From Devosia sp. (GTDB lineage: Bacteria > Pseudomonadota > Alphaproteobacteria > Rhizobiales > Devosiaceae), in assembly GCF_017307495.1 (NCBI RefSeq), contig NZ_JAFKHE010000028.1, positions 41,654 to 105,653 on the forward strand: 64,000 nucleotides of DNA, given 5' to 3'. Every line of letters begins with the position of its first letter. The stretch's first letter is position 1. A program made the translations under genes and the position numbers. The notes below the pieces were generated by a model. It did no database searches, had not been told where the DNA came from, and was given only the letters and a program-made list of their open reading frames with translations. Positions 57,902-64,000 of the stretch are shown here, in pieces.

Positions 57902-58717
57902 ATGCCGAACAGCCCGCACTCCCAGGTCCTGTCCCGTTTCCCGTGGTGGCTGCTGGCCATCGCGCTGCTCGGGCTATTCACGCTGTGGGCCATCGTCGCC
58001 GACCAGGGCTATGCCGAGATCTTCGACACGCTGCGCAGGGGCGTCGTCACCACGCTGTGGGTGACGCTGGTCGCCTTCGTGCTCGCCTCCGGGCTCGGGC
58101 TCGGGGTGGCGCTGGCCCGGACCTCGGGCAATGCATGGCTCAGCCAGGCCGCGACCTTCTATGTCGAGGTCATCCGCGGCATCCCGATGCTGGTGGCGCT
58201 GTTCTACGTCGCCTTCGTCGGCGCGCCCGCCATGGTCGCCGCCGCCAACTGGCTGCTGACGCCGCTGATCGAGGCCGGCCTCACCGACCCGCTGACGGTG
58301 CGCAACTTCGATTTCACCTGGCGCGCCATCGTGGCGCTCACGGTCTGCTACTCGGCCTTCATCGCCGAGATCTTCAGGGCCGGCATCGAGGCGGTGGAGC
58401 GCGGCCAGATCGAGGCGGCGCGCTCGCTCGGCCTCAACCGCTGGCATACCTTCCGCTTCATCGTCGCGCCGCAGGCGCTGCGCACCATCCTGCCGCCGCT
58501 CGGCAATGACTTCGTCTCGATGATCAAGGATTCCGCGCTGGTCTCGGCGCTGGGCGTCCAGGACATCACGCAGCTGGGCAAGGTCTATTCGTCCGGGACG
58601 TTCAAGTTCTTCGAGACCTACAATGTCGTGGCCTTCCTCTACCTCAGCATGACCATCTCGCTGTCGCTGTTCGTGCGCTGGCTTGAAGCACGCCTCAGAC
58701 AATCGCAGGACCGCTAG
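57902..58717 (+). CDS. Amino-acid ABC transporter permease
   Basis: A 271-residue membrane protein of the HisM/GlnP type with six helices. The EAA loop is EAARSLGLNRWHTFRFIVAP (Glu-Ala-Ala, Gly), followed by QALRTILPPLGNDFVSMIKD. It forms the transmembrane pore with an ATPase. The window has no ATPase of this family near it, so it must be supplied elsewhere. It begins close after the SBP gene hairpin. Confidence 0.92.
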   Translation: MPNSPHSQVLSRFPWWLLAIALLGLFTLWAIVADQGYAEIFDTLRRGVVTTLWVTLVAFVLASGLGLGVALARTSGNAWLSQAATFYVEVIRGIPMLVALFYVAFVGAPAMVAAANWLLTPLIEAGLTDPLTVRNFDFTWRAIVALTVCYSAFIAEIFRAGIEAVERGQIEAARSLGLNRWHTFRFIVAPQALRTILPPLGNDFVSMIKDSALVSALGVQDITQLGKVYSSGTFKFFETYNVVAFLYLSMTISLSLFVRWLEARLRQSQDR

Positions 58718-58783
58718 TTGCAGCGGGGCGCAGCGGTCCCCACATCACCGCGGTCCGCAATGCCAACCCCGGGACTTCGCCCC

Positions 58784-59329
58784 ATGCTCAAGCGCCTCGC
58801 CGCCCTCGGTTCTGCCCTCGTCCTCGCCGGCGCGCTCGCGGCCTGCGGCAACAACAACGGCACCAATGTCGGCAGCGTCGGCGTCGACTGGACCGGCAAC
58901 GACATCTCGGTCGAGGCGGTCGCCGATCCCCAGGTCAAGGGCGTCGTCTGCCACGTCGCCTACTTCAACCGCTCGCTGATCGACCGGCTGCAGCAGGGCA
59001 ACTGGTTTGAGGATCCCTCCTACTCGGCGGTCGACTGCTCGGCCTCGGGGCCGATCACGGTGGGCAAGATCAATACCGGCAAGGGCGGCGAAGAGATCTT
59101 CCAGCAGTCGCGCTCGCTGATCTGGAAGAGCCTGCGCGTGTCGCGCATCTACGACGCCGAGAACAACGCGCTGGTCTACCTGGCCCATGCCCGCGAGCTG
59201 CAGCAGGGTTCGGGCAAGATGAGCCTGTCGGTGGTGCCGCTCAGCGGGCTCGACGTCACCTGGAGCAACGGCGCCCCCGCCGGCGCCAAGCAGGCGGCTC
59301 CTGCCGGCAGCGCCGCCGGCGGCATCTGA
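58784..59329 (+). CDS. CreA family lipoprotein
   Basis: A 181-residue protein with a lipoprotein signal (LAALGSALVLAGALAAC) and the CreA pattern VKGVVCHVAYFNR, WFEDPSYSAVDCSASGPITV, EEIFQQSRSLIWKSLRVSRI and NNALVYLAHARELQQGSGKM. CreA proteins are periplasmic with unknown function. The ATG at 58784 gives a standard signal peptide; an ATG at 58760 would lengthen it. Confidence 0.85.
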   Translation: MLKRLAALGSALVLAGALAACGNNNGTNVGSVGVDWTGNDISVEAVADPQVKGVVCHVAYFNRSLIDRLQQGNWFEDPSYSAVDCSASGPITVGKINTGKGGEEIFQQSRSLIWKSLRVSRIYDAENNALVYLAHARELQQGSGKMSLSVVPLSGLDVTWSNGAPAGAKQAAPAGSAAGGI

Positions 59330-59440
59330 TCCGTTCAAATCCGGATCAAACACGACCGATCCCGGCAAGCGGCCGGCAAGGCCCAAGGGCCACGATTCCG
59401 GCCCTGGGGAGCGCGAGGCCCGCGCTCCGGGAGACCGGCC

Positions 59441-59629
59441 ATGACGCAAGCGATCGAACTGCTCCAGCAGGATGCGGCAATGCTGTTCGCCTCGGTGCTG
59501 CTGATCGTCGCGATCTTCCTCATCGCCCGGGTGGCGCGGCTCAGCCAGGGCCTGGCCCTGGCCCTCGCGCTGACCCCGATGGCCTACGCCGTCGCGCTCG
59601 ACAACGGCCTGGCGCTCGGTTTCATCTAG
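59441..59629 (+). CDS. Small two-helix membrane protein (62 aa)
   Basis: A 62-residue protein of two hydrophobic segments (LFASVLLIVAIFLIARVARL and LALALALTPMAYAVALDNGL). The ATG at 59441 has GGGAG at nine bases. I do not recognise it; the good ribosome binding site and membrane character support a real gene. Confidence 0.6.
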   Translation: MTQAIELLQQDAAMLFASVLLIVAIFLIARVARLSQGLALALALTPMAYAVALDNGLALGFI

Positions 59630-59805
59630 GCCCTGCGGCGCGCATTCCAGGCAGGGCGCGAAGTCGCGAAGCGATTGCTTCGCCTTGACCGCAACGCACA
59701 AAAAGTTTTCAAGGCCCGGCGTCGCAATCGCGTCCCGGGCGTCCGATATTGGACGCGCAGGCGCACCAGGCGCAGCGCGGCAACGACCGCACAACGGAGT
59801 TCATC

Positions 59806-60441
59806 ATGGCAGTTCTGATCGGCGATATCGCCCCCGACTTCGAGGCCGAGACCACCGAGGGCCGCATCCGGTTCCACGACTACATCGACGGCAGCTGGGC
59901 CGTCCTGTTTTCGCATCCCAAGAATTTCACGCCGGTCTGCACGACCGAACTCGGCTACACCGCCAAGCTGAAGCCGGAGTTCGACAAGCGCGGCGTCAAG
60001 GTGCTGGGCCTGTCCGTCGACAAGCTCGAGAACCACGCCGGCTGGGCCGCCGACATCGCCGAGACGCAGGGCGCGAGCCTCAACTTCCCGCTCATCTCCG
60101 ATCCCGACCGCGAGGTCGCGACCAAGTACGACATGATCCATCCCAATGCGAACGACACGCTGACCGTGCGCTCGCTGTTCGTCATCGGACCGGACAAGAA
60201 GATCAAGCTCAAGATCGAGTATCCCGCCTCGACCGGCCGCAACTTCGACGAGATCCTGCGCGTCATCGACAGCCTGCAGCTCACCGCCCGCCACCAGGTC
60301 GCGACCCCGGTGAACTGGAAGAGCGGCGAGGACGTGATCATCGTGCCGGCCGTCTCGGACGAGGCGGCGCGCGAAAAGTATCCGGACGGCTGGAAGACGC
60401 TGAAGCCGTACCTGCGCATCGTGCCGCAGCCGCGCGCCTGA
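59806..60441 (+). CDS. 1-Cys peroxiredoxin (Prx6 type)
   Basis: A 211-residue peroxiredoxin with the peroxidatic Cys45 in FTPVCTTE, preceded by VLFSHPKNF, and the C-terminal Prx6 arm (PVNWKSGEDVIIVPAVSDEA, YPDGWKTLKPYLRIVP). A single catalytic Cys is the hallmark of the 1-Cys class. It reduces hydrogen peroxide and organic hydroperoxides in the cytoplasm. The ATG at 59806 follows ACGGAG. Confidence 0.93.
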   Translation: MAVLIGDIAPDFEAETTEGRIRFHDYIDGSWAVLFSHPKNFTPVCTTELGYTAKLKPEFDKRGVKVLGLSVDKLENHAGWAADIAETQGASLNFPLISDPDREVATKYDMIHPNANDTLTVRSLFVIGPDKKIKLKIEYPASTGRNFDEILRVIDSLQLTARHQVATPVNWKSGEDVIIVPAVSDEAAREKYPDGWKTLKPYLRIVPQPRA

Positions 60442-60495
60442 CCGGCTCGGGTCGACCAGCATGCGGGCGGTCCTTCGGGGCCGCCCCGTCGCGTT

Positions 60496-60762
60496 TCAGG
60501 GATTGCCGCGCAGCGCCCGGTCGATCGAGCCGAGCAGCATGAGCATGCGCCCAAACCCCATCACGGCCAGGCCGCCGACCAGCGGCAGGACCGCCCAGCC
60601 GAGGGCCCGGGCCGTGTCGACGACATTGGCGATGAGGTCGGCGCCCGGTGAGTCGAGGCCGACCGTGAAGTTCTGGATCAGGGTGGGAGCCGAGAACCCG
60701 ACCATCACCAAGGTCACCAGCGTCGCCACCAATCCGGCCAGATACAGCAATCCCGCAACCAT
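60496..60762 (-). CDS. Small membrane protein (88 aa)
   Basis: An 88-residue protein with two or three hydrophobic helices (VAGLLYLAGLVATLVTLVMV, LGWAVLPLVGGLAVMGFGRM) and a hydrophilic loop between. The ATG at 60762 is preceded by GAGGAGG, a strong site. It stands before a MmcQ/YjbR gene on the same strand. No family is recognised. Confidence 0.65.
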   Translation of the reverse strand: MVAGLLYLAGLVATLVTLVMVGFSAPTLIQNFTVGLDSPGADLIANVVDTARALGWAVLPLVGGLAVMGFGRMLMLLGSIDRALRGNP

Positions 60763-60824
60763 CGTCGCCCTCCTCGCATGGTTGACCGGGAGTAAAGGAG
60801 GCGTTCGGAGGCAAGTCAACGCCC

Positions 60825-61169
60825 TCACAGGCCGAGTTCGTCCCTGAGCCGGCGGGTCAGCTTGCCGGCGATCAGCCGGTGCGCCTCGCCGATGTAGCCG
60901 GCCAGCAGGTCGTCATCGAGCGCCGCCGGGGACACCCGCACCCATTGGCGCCTGGCGAAATAGGCGGCCTGGCCGATACCCGGCATCGCGACCAGCCCGT
61001 CGAAGGCGATCTCGCTCACCTTGAAGACGAGGTCGCCGTTGGCGTTGCCGTGCAGACAGAACACCTTGCCGCCCACCTTGGCGACCAGCGCGTCCCATTG
61101 CTCGTGCAGCGTGACGGCCGCAAGGCTCGAGACGAAAGCACGGTAGGCATCGCGATCGTGCAGGCTCAT
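60825..61169 (-). CDS. MmcQ/YjbR family protein
   Basis: A 114-residue protein of the YjbR fold: KVGGKVFCLHGNANGDLVFK and MPGIGQAAYFARRQWVRVSP, where the G-K-x-F and W-V-x(V) patterns are usual. These are DNA-binding-like small proteins of unknown role. It lies between the 88-residue membrane gene and a larger membrane gene on the same strand. Confidence 0.83.
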   Translation of the reverse strand: MSLHDRDAYRAFVSSLAAVTLHEQWDALVAKVGGKVFCLHGNANGDLVFKVSEIAFDGLVAMPGIGQAAYFARRQWVRVSPAALDDDLLAGYIGEAHRLIAGKLTRRLRDELGL

Positions 61170-61179
61170 CGCCGGACGC

Positions 61180-61503
61180 CTAGATCTGGTCGTGGCGCAC
61201 AAAGAGCCGGGTCTTGCGCGAACGACCGGCCCAGGCCAGCAAGGCGCCGGGCACGGCGAGCACCGCCCAGCCGGGAAGGGCAAGGATGAACGCGCTGGCC
61301 GGTTCGAGTACCAGGCCGAAGAAGCGCCCGGCGATGAACTCGCGCACCGCCGCGAGGCTCGGCGCGTGGGCCCAGCCCCAGTCCTCGGCCAGCGAGGTGA
61401 AGACCAGTTCATTGGCGCCGAGCGACCTCGTGCCGTCGATGATCAGCAGGATCAGCGCCACGCCGAGCAACCAGGTGCCCAGCACTCTGAGAATAAGCCG
61501 CAT
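61180..61503 (-). CDS. Small membrane protein (107 aa)
   Basis: A 107-residue protein with an N-terminal helix (LILRVLGTWLLGVALILLII), a loop SLGANELVFTSLAEDWGWAH and a C-terminal helix (LPGWAVLAVPGALLAWAG), ending with RKTRLFVRHDQI. The ATG at 61503 matches the beginning of hydrophobicity. Such proteins are widely conserved in Rhizobiales but uncharacterised. It starts 11 bases before the YjbR gene in the same direction. Confidence 0.7.
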   Translation of the reverse strand: MRLILRVLGTWLLGVALILLIIDGTRSLGANELVFTSLAEDWGWAHAPSLAAVREFIAGRFFGLVLEPASAFILALPGWAVLAVPGALLAWAGRSRKTRLFVRHDQI

Positions 61504-61735
61504 CTGGTCTCGTCGGTCCCACCGCGCGTGCGCGTCGAGGCGCCGCCATGCCCTTGTGCCATGCGTTCGGCCGCACTCACAAGTCGCGGCGGCAGCCGGC
61601 CACGCCACGACGCGCCGACGCGGTGTGTTATCTGCCTTGCGGTCCGGGCCTCGATGAGTATATTGCGCCCGCTCCGGCCGGCTCTGCCTCCGGATGCGCA
61701 GACCTCCGGGACTGGTGCCCGGCCGCTGCACAAGC

Positions 61736-61825
61736 GGAGAGATGGCCGAGTGGTCGAAGGCGCACGCCTGGAAAGTGTGTAGGCGGGGAACCGTCTCAAG
61801 GGTTCGAATCCCTTTCTCTCCGCCA
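61736..61825 (+). tRNA. tRNA-Ser (GGA anticodon)
   Basis: A 90-nucleotide class II tRNA. The acceptor arm GGAGAGA pairs with TCTCTCC, the anticodon stem-loop is CACGC-CTGGAAA-GTGTG with GGA at positions 34-36, the long variable arm is present, the T-loop is TTCGAATC, and CCA is encoded. It reads UCC and UCU. It is the last core gene before the accessory tract, suggesting it serves as an integration site. Confidence 0.95.
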
Positions 61826-61887
61826 GCAGCTCTTATGTATCCTAATTCATTGATTTTGCAGTGTTTTTGCAAGTGCCACAAAGGGCT

Positions 61888-61909
61888 GGTGCCCCACGCC
61901 GGTGCCCCA
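61888..61909 (+). repeat. Short tandem direct repeat next to tRNA-Ser
   Basis: GGTGCCCCA occurs at 61888-61896 and 61901-61909, separated by four bases, 62 bases after the tRNA. Short direct repeats in this position can be arm sites for an integrase, but no integrase gene is visible. Confidence 0.4.
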
Positions 61910-62003
61910 AAGCTGCGTTCGCTGTCTCGGTGGCACTAGTGAAAGCCTTCGGCTAGTCTCGATGGGTGGCGCTCCTTCGTTGCCGCTTGTTTTGGAGGCG
62001 TGA

Positions 62004-62519
62004 TTGGGCTTTCTCCTGAAGGCAAGGCCGCTGACCGTGGCCACGCTCATCGCAACAGGTCTACTGGGTGGGTCATCGCAGGGAGCGTCCGATGCCATAT
62101 CGGACAGTGTTTGCTCTTGGCCGGTAAACCTTGAGCGGGCCGGGATACTTGATTCTTGGCGTCCCAAGGAGATGTGGACGCCTTACGCGATTGAAAGCGA
62201 GGACGGCCGTTCGTGGTTGTATGTGCCTGGGGGCAACCCGGTGATCATAAGCGGGACGGAATTCGATGCCTACAAGCACATGATACTAGATGCACTTCGT
62301 CAGGTGATACCCAACCTCCAAGCGATCGACGGTGGCTCCGCCCTGACGGTTACTTATGAGGACGAGGACGGGATCGCTGGGTCACCAGAGCGTCGGGCGT
62401 ATGGTGCTAGGTTTACGCTCGTAGACGGCTGTGTCGTGCGAATGGTCTTGACGATGCAGGGCTCAGCGCCGGTCAGCGACGCTTTGCAACTGCTCGATCT
62501 TGTTACCCTATCTAGGTAG
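62004..62519 (+). CDS. Exported hypothetical protein
   Basis: A 171-residue protein with a TTG start (GGAGG upstream), a hydrophobic N-terminus suggesting a signal peptide (LLKARPLTVATLIATGLLGG), and a soluble domain with VCSWPVNLERAGI, GSALTVTYEDEDGIAGSPER and FTLVDGCVVRMVLTM. Its two cysteines may be disulfide-bonded. No family is recognised. Its composition is more A+T-rich than the chromosomal genes before the tRNA, in line with an accessory origin. Confidence 0.6.
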   Translation: MGFLLKARPLTVATLIATGLLGGSSQGASDAISDSVCSWPVNLERAGILDSWRPKEMWTPYAIESEDGRSWLYVPGGNPVIISGTEFDAYKHMILDALRQVIPNLQAIDGGSALTVTYEDEDGIAGSPERRAYGARFTLVDGCVVRMVLTMQGSAPVSDALQLLDLVTLSR

Positions 62520-62574
62520 GCTGACGCTTTGCGCAGGGCCACTATCTGGCGCTTCTTCTCTTCTACACAGCACC

Positions 62575-62985
62575 CGTGAAACCTGCTTCGCCGTCCACGT
62601 GCCGCCTCTGGAGGTCGCGACTTCCATGTGTGGCCGCGATGGCCTCAAGGGTCTGTCCGGCGTTGCGCATGGGGCCGATGATCTGGAGTAGCTTCTGGGC
62701 CTCCATGGCAGCCTTTCGCTGGATCGCGGCGTTGCGCCTCATGGTGGTGTCGCGGAAGGCTCCCAGCTTCGTCCCACGGGCCTTAGCGGCCTTCAGGGCT
62801 GCCTTGGTGCGGGCGGAGATGAAGTCTCGCTCCTGCTCGGCCAGCGCGGCGTAGATGTGAAGCTGGAACTTGTCGGCCTGCGGCATGGTGGCAACGCGGA
62901 GCCGCACTTTGGGGTCATCCATTAGCTGGGCGATGAACGACGCTGAGGCGGTCCACCGGTGAGCGGCCCTGCGGCAGGCCAGTGG
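62575..62985 (-). pseudogene. Serine recombinase (resolvase/invertase) remnant
   Basis: The reverse-strand frame reads FIAQLMDDPKVRLRVATMPQ, then FQLHIYAALAEQERDFISAR and TKAALKAAKARGTKLGAFRD, which are the middle and C-terminal region of a serine recombinase. The catalytic N-terminal domain is absent and upstream DNA in another frame reads VDRLS. Near 62600 the frame breaks: after IAATHG the sequence continues in a different frame as TSRGGTWTAKQVSRVL, the expected HTH region. Both breaks indicate decay. Confidence 0.8.
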
Positions 62986-63061
62986 CAGGGTAGCCTCTGG
63001 TCGGTCCAAATCAGGCTGCTTATAGTGCCTGCGGGGTCTGTGTGCTCGGCGGGGAGGAGCT

Positions 63062-63508
63062 ATGCTGGCGAAGCTCGAGGCCTTGGGCGAGGCCATTGCG
63101 TATGTCATTGGCGAGACGTGGAGGGCCTGCCTGCCGTTCCTCACGGGAATGCTCTGGGCTTGGGGCACCTACAGCGTTGTGCTCAGCATACACCTGTCCC
63201 CGGAAGCGTTTGAGCTTGGGTCGATCCGCCTCGGCCCCGGCTCTCAGGCGGCGGTTACATGGGCGCTGGTGGCGTTCGCCTTGGGGTATTTCCTGTCCCT
63301 TGCCCTCCGCGCGGCGCACCTCGCAGCGGTAGACTTGGCGGCAATCAGGAAGGAGTCAGAGGCCATGTCGGCGGAGCTTTCTGGCCTTGCCATTGAGGTG
63401 CATCTGGCAACCACGGAGCTTGAGCTACTGCGGCTTCGACTGGATGAGCTTAAGGTGGCTTCTGGCGGGGGTGATGTGGGGCCAGAGGTGAAAGAGGCGG
63501 CTCAATAG
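63062..63508 (+). CDS. Membrane protein with a coiled-coil tail
   Basis: A 148-residue protein with a first hydrophobic part (ACLPFLTGMLWAWGTYSVVL), a second helix (AAVTWALVAFALGYFLSLAL) and a C-terminal coiled coil (residues about 105-135: ELSGLAIEVHLATTELELLR). The ATG at 63062 follows GGGAGGAG. No family is recognised; two helices with a coiled coil can be seen in phage spanin- or holin-related proteins and others, but no assignment is made. Confidence 0.55.
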   Translation: MLAKLEALGEAIAYVIGETWRACLPFLTGMLWAWGTYSVVLSIHLSPEAFELGSIRLGPGSQAAVTWALVAFALGYFLSLALRAAHLAAVDLAAIRKESEAMSAELSGLAIEVHLATTELELLRLRLDELKVASGGGDVGPEVKEAAQ

Positions 63509-63865
63509 CTGCGTCTAGACGGCCTCCCCGATGCGCTTGGCAAGCGGACCGCATCTAGGCCAGGACCGCACCCACTCACCGCACGCCTGCAGATAGTAAC
63601 CATCCCTCCCATCCTCCCGCACGGACTTTCTGCCAGCCATCAATTTCGTATGGCAGCAGAACCAAACCACACATACCTCGCGGAAGCTTCGTGAGCGTAC
63701 GCGATCTCTCGTTGGGCCATGCCCGAAGGGTACTTTCGGCTCGCCGGACAAGACAGTGTTTCGGGTCCGACACGGCCGCAACGTAGTGGCGGTGGACCCA
63801 ACCGGCATGGTGGCCAGTCTCGACGGGACACCAGTTGCCGATACAGTCAGCCTGTTGATTGCCAC
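63509..63865. other. Region without a supported gene between the membrane protein and the IS21 end
   Basis: No frame here has a start with a ribosome binding site. A forward frame open from 63600 to the TGA at 63873 reads protein-like (NVVAVDPTGMVASLDGTPVA) but has no start, and could be the remains of a gene cut by the insertion element. Confidence 0.45.
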
Positions 63866-64000
63866 TGAGAACTGACCCAGCAGGCTGGGATTTTTCCATC
63901 GAGATTTGACCCATGTGTGACCCTTGCCCCTCGTGGTTTGAGCGGGGGCTGTGGAGTGATCGACATGGCATTGTTGAGCGTTATCCGACGCTGGCATTTT
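63866..64000 (+). mobile_element. Left end of an IS21-family insertion sequence (partial)
   Basis: TGAGAACTGACCC (63866-63878) and repeated TGACCC motifs (63908-63912, 63918-63922) before a transposase ATG match the multiple terminal repeats of IS21 elements. The element runs out of the window. Confidence 0.7.
63965..64000 (+). CDS. istA: IS21-family transposase IstA, first 12 residues (partial)
   Basis: ATG at 63965 and twelve codons, MALLSVIRRWHF, as at the N-terminus of IstA (LLSxIRRWxxR). The rest is beyond the window edge. IstA is the DDE transposase that works with the IstB helper ATPase. Confidence 0.65.
   Translation, partial: MALLSVIRRWHF

Noticed and set aside
61847..62167. Reverse-strand ORF after the tRNA as an integrase remnant
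   Set aside because: No tyrosine recombinase signature (R-H-R-Y region) can be seen; it is antisense to the exported protein's start.
63600..63875. Forward protein-like frame ending in the IS21 end
   Set aside because: It has no start codon with a ribosome binding site and begins right after a stop; it may be the remains of an interrupted gene, but that is not provable here.
63515..63997. Reverse-strand frame covering the IS21 end
   Set aside because: It crosses the terminal repeats of an insertion sequence and reads opposite to the transposase start, so it is most likely a shadow.

Overview
The window is a GC-rich (roughly two-thirds G+C) chromosomal segment of an alphaproteobacterium of the order Hyphomicrobiales (Rhizobiales), most likely Devosia or a close relative. 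The pointers are the lptC-lptA-lptB-rpoN-hpf-ptsN cluster, an Hsp20/DUF1150 pair, an infC whose product begins in the rhizobial style, an Irr-type iron control element in front of mbfA, and many GTG/TTG starts with good ribosome binding sites. The genus is inference; the order is well supported.

Layout. 1-6.0 kb: the edge of a polysaccharide NDP-sugar epimerase gene, an RNase D-like exonuclease, then LPS export (lptC, lptA, lptB), sigma-54 (rpoN), ribosome hibernation (hpf) and the nitrogen PTS (ptsN). 6.1-16.3 kb: a small heat shock protein pair, a glycosyltransferase, a four-gene reverse-strand operon (ribokinase, DUF1697, YdeI-like, arylamine acetyltransferase), uppP, GST, queG, an SDR, a GNAT and a hydrolase. 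16.5-26.5 kb: translation genes (infC, rpmI, rplT, pheS, pheT) with LysR and MarR regulators, a lone OAS/CD-NTase-like nucleotidyltransferase and an O-antigen ligase-like membrane protein. 26.6-36.5 kb: an acyltransferase, gnd, an SDR, a PQQ-type sugar dehydrogenase, a fragment of a Tad/Cpa pilus locus (cpaB, cpaC, two lipoproteins) and an RNA methyltransferase. 38.4-40.2 kb: a lower-GC DarT-DarG ADP-ribosylation module. 40.4-61.5 kb: L,D-transpeptidase, lepA, a DUF4389 gene broken by a TGA, an extensin-like protein, tandem microproteins, mbfA, oxidoreductases, a LytTR regulator, trhO, an amino-acid ABC transporter without its ATPase, a 1-Cys peroxiredoxin and several small membrane proteins. 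61.7-64.0 kb: tRNA-Ser(GGA) followed by an accessory tract with unknown genes, a decayed serine recombinase and the edge of an IS21-family element.

Three dispersed palindromic repeat families run through the gaps: a two-armed element with GCGAAAGC cores and two related families built on CTCCCC/GGGGAG arms. One copy lies in frame inside a membrane-protein gene, one abuts the queG start codon and one separates pheS from pheT. Three paralogous stand-alone cyclic-nucleotide-binding-fold proteins are spread over 25 kb, and all three lack the phosphate-contacting arginine. No complete new system can be claimed. The best leads are the DarTG module with a possible LexA box, the orphan CNB paralogs, the degenerate nucleotidyltransferase, the paired ADLPxHHP microproteins, and the protein-coding use of a palindromic repeat.
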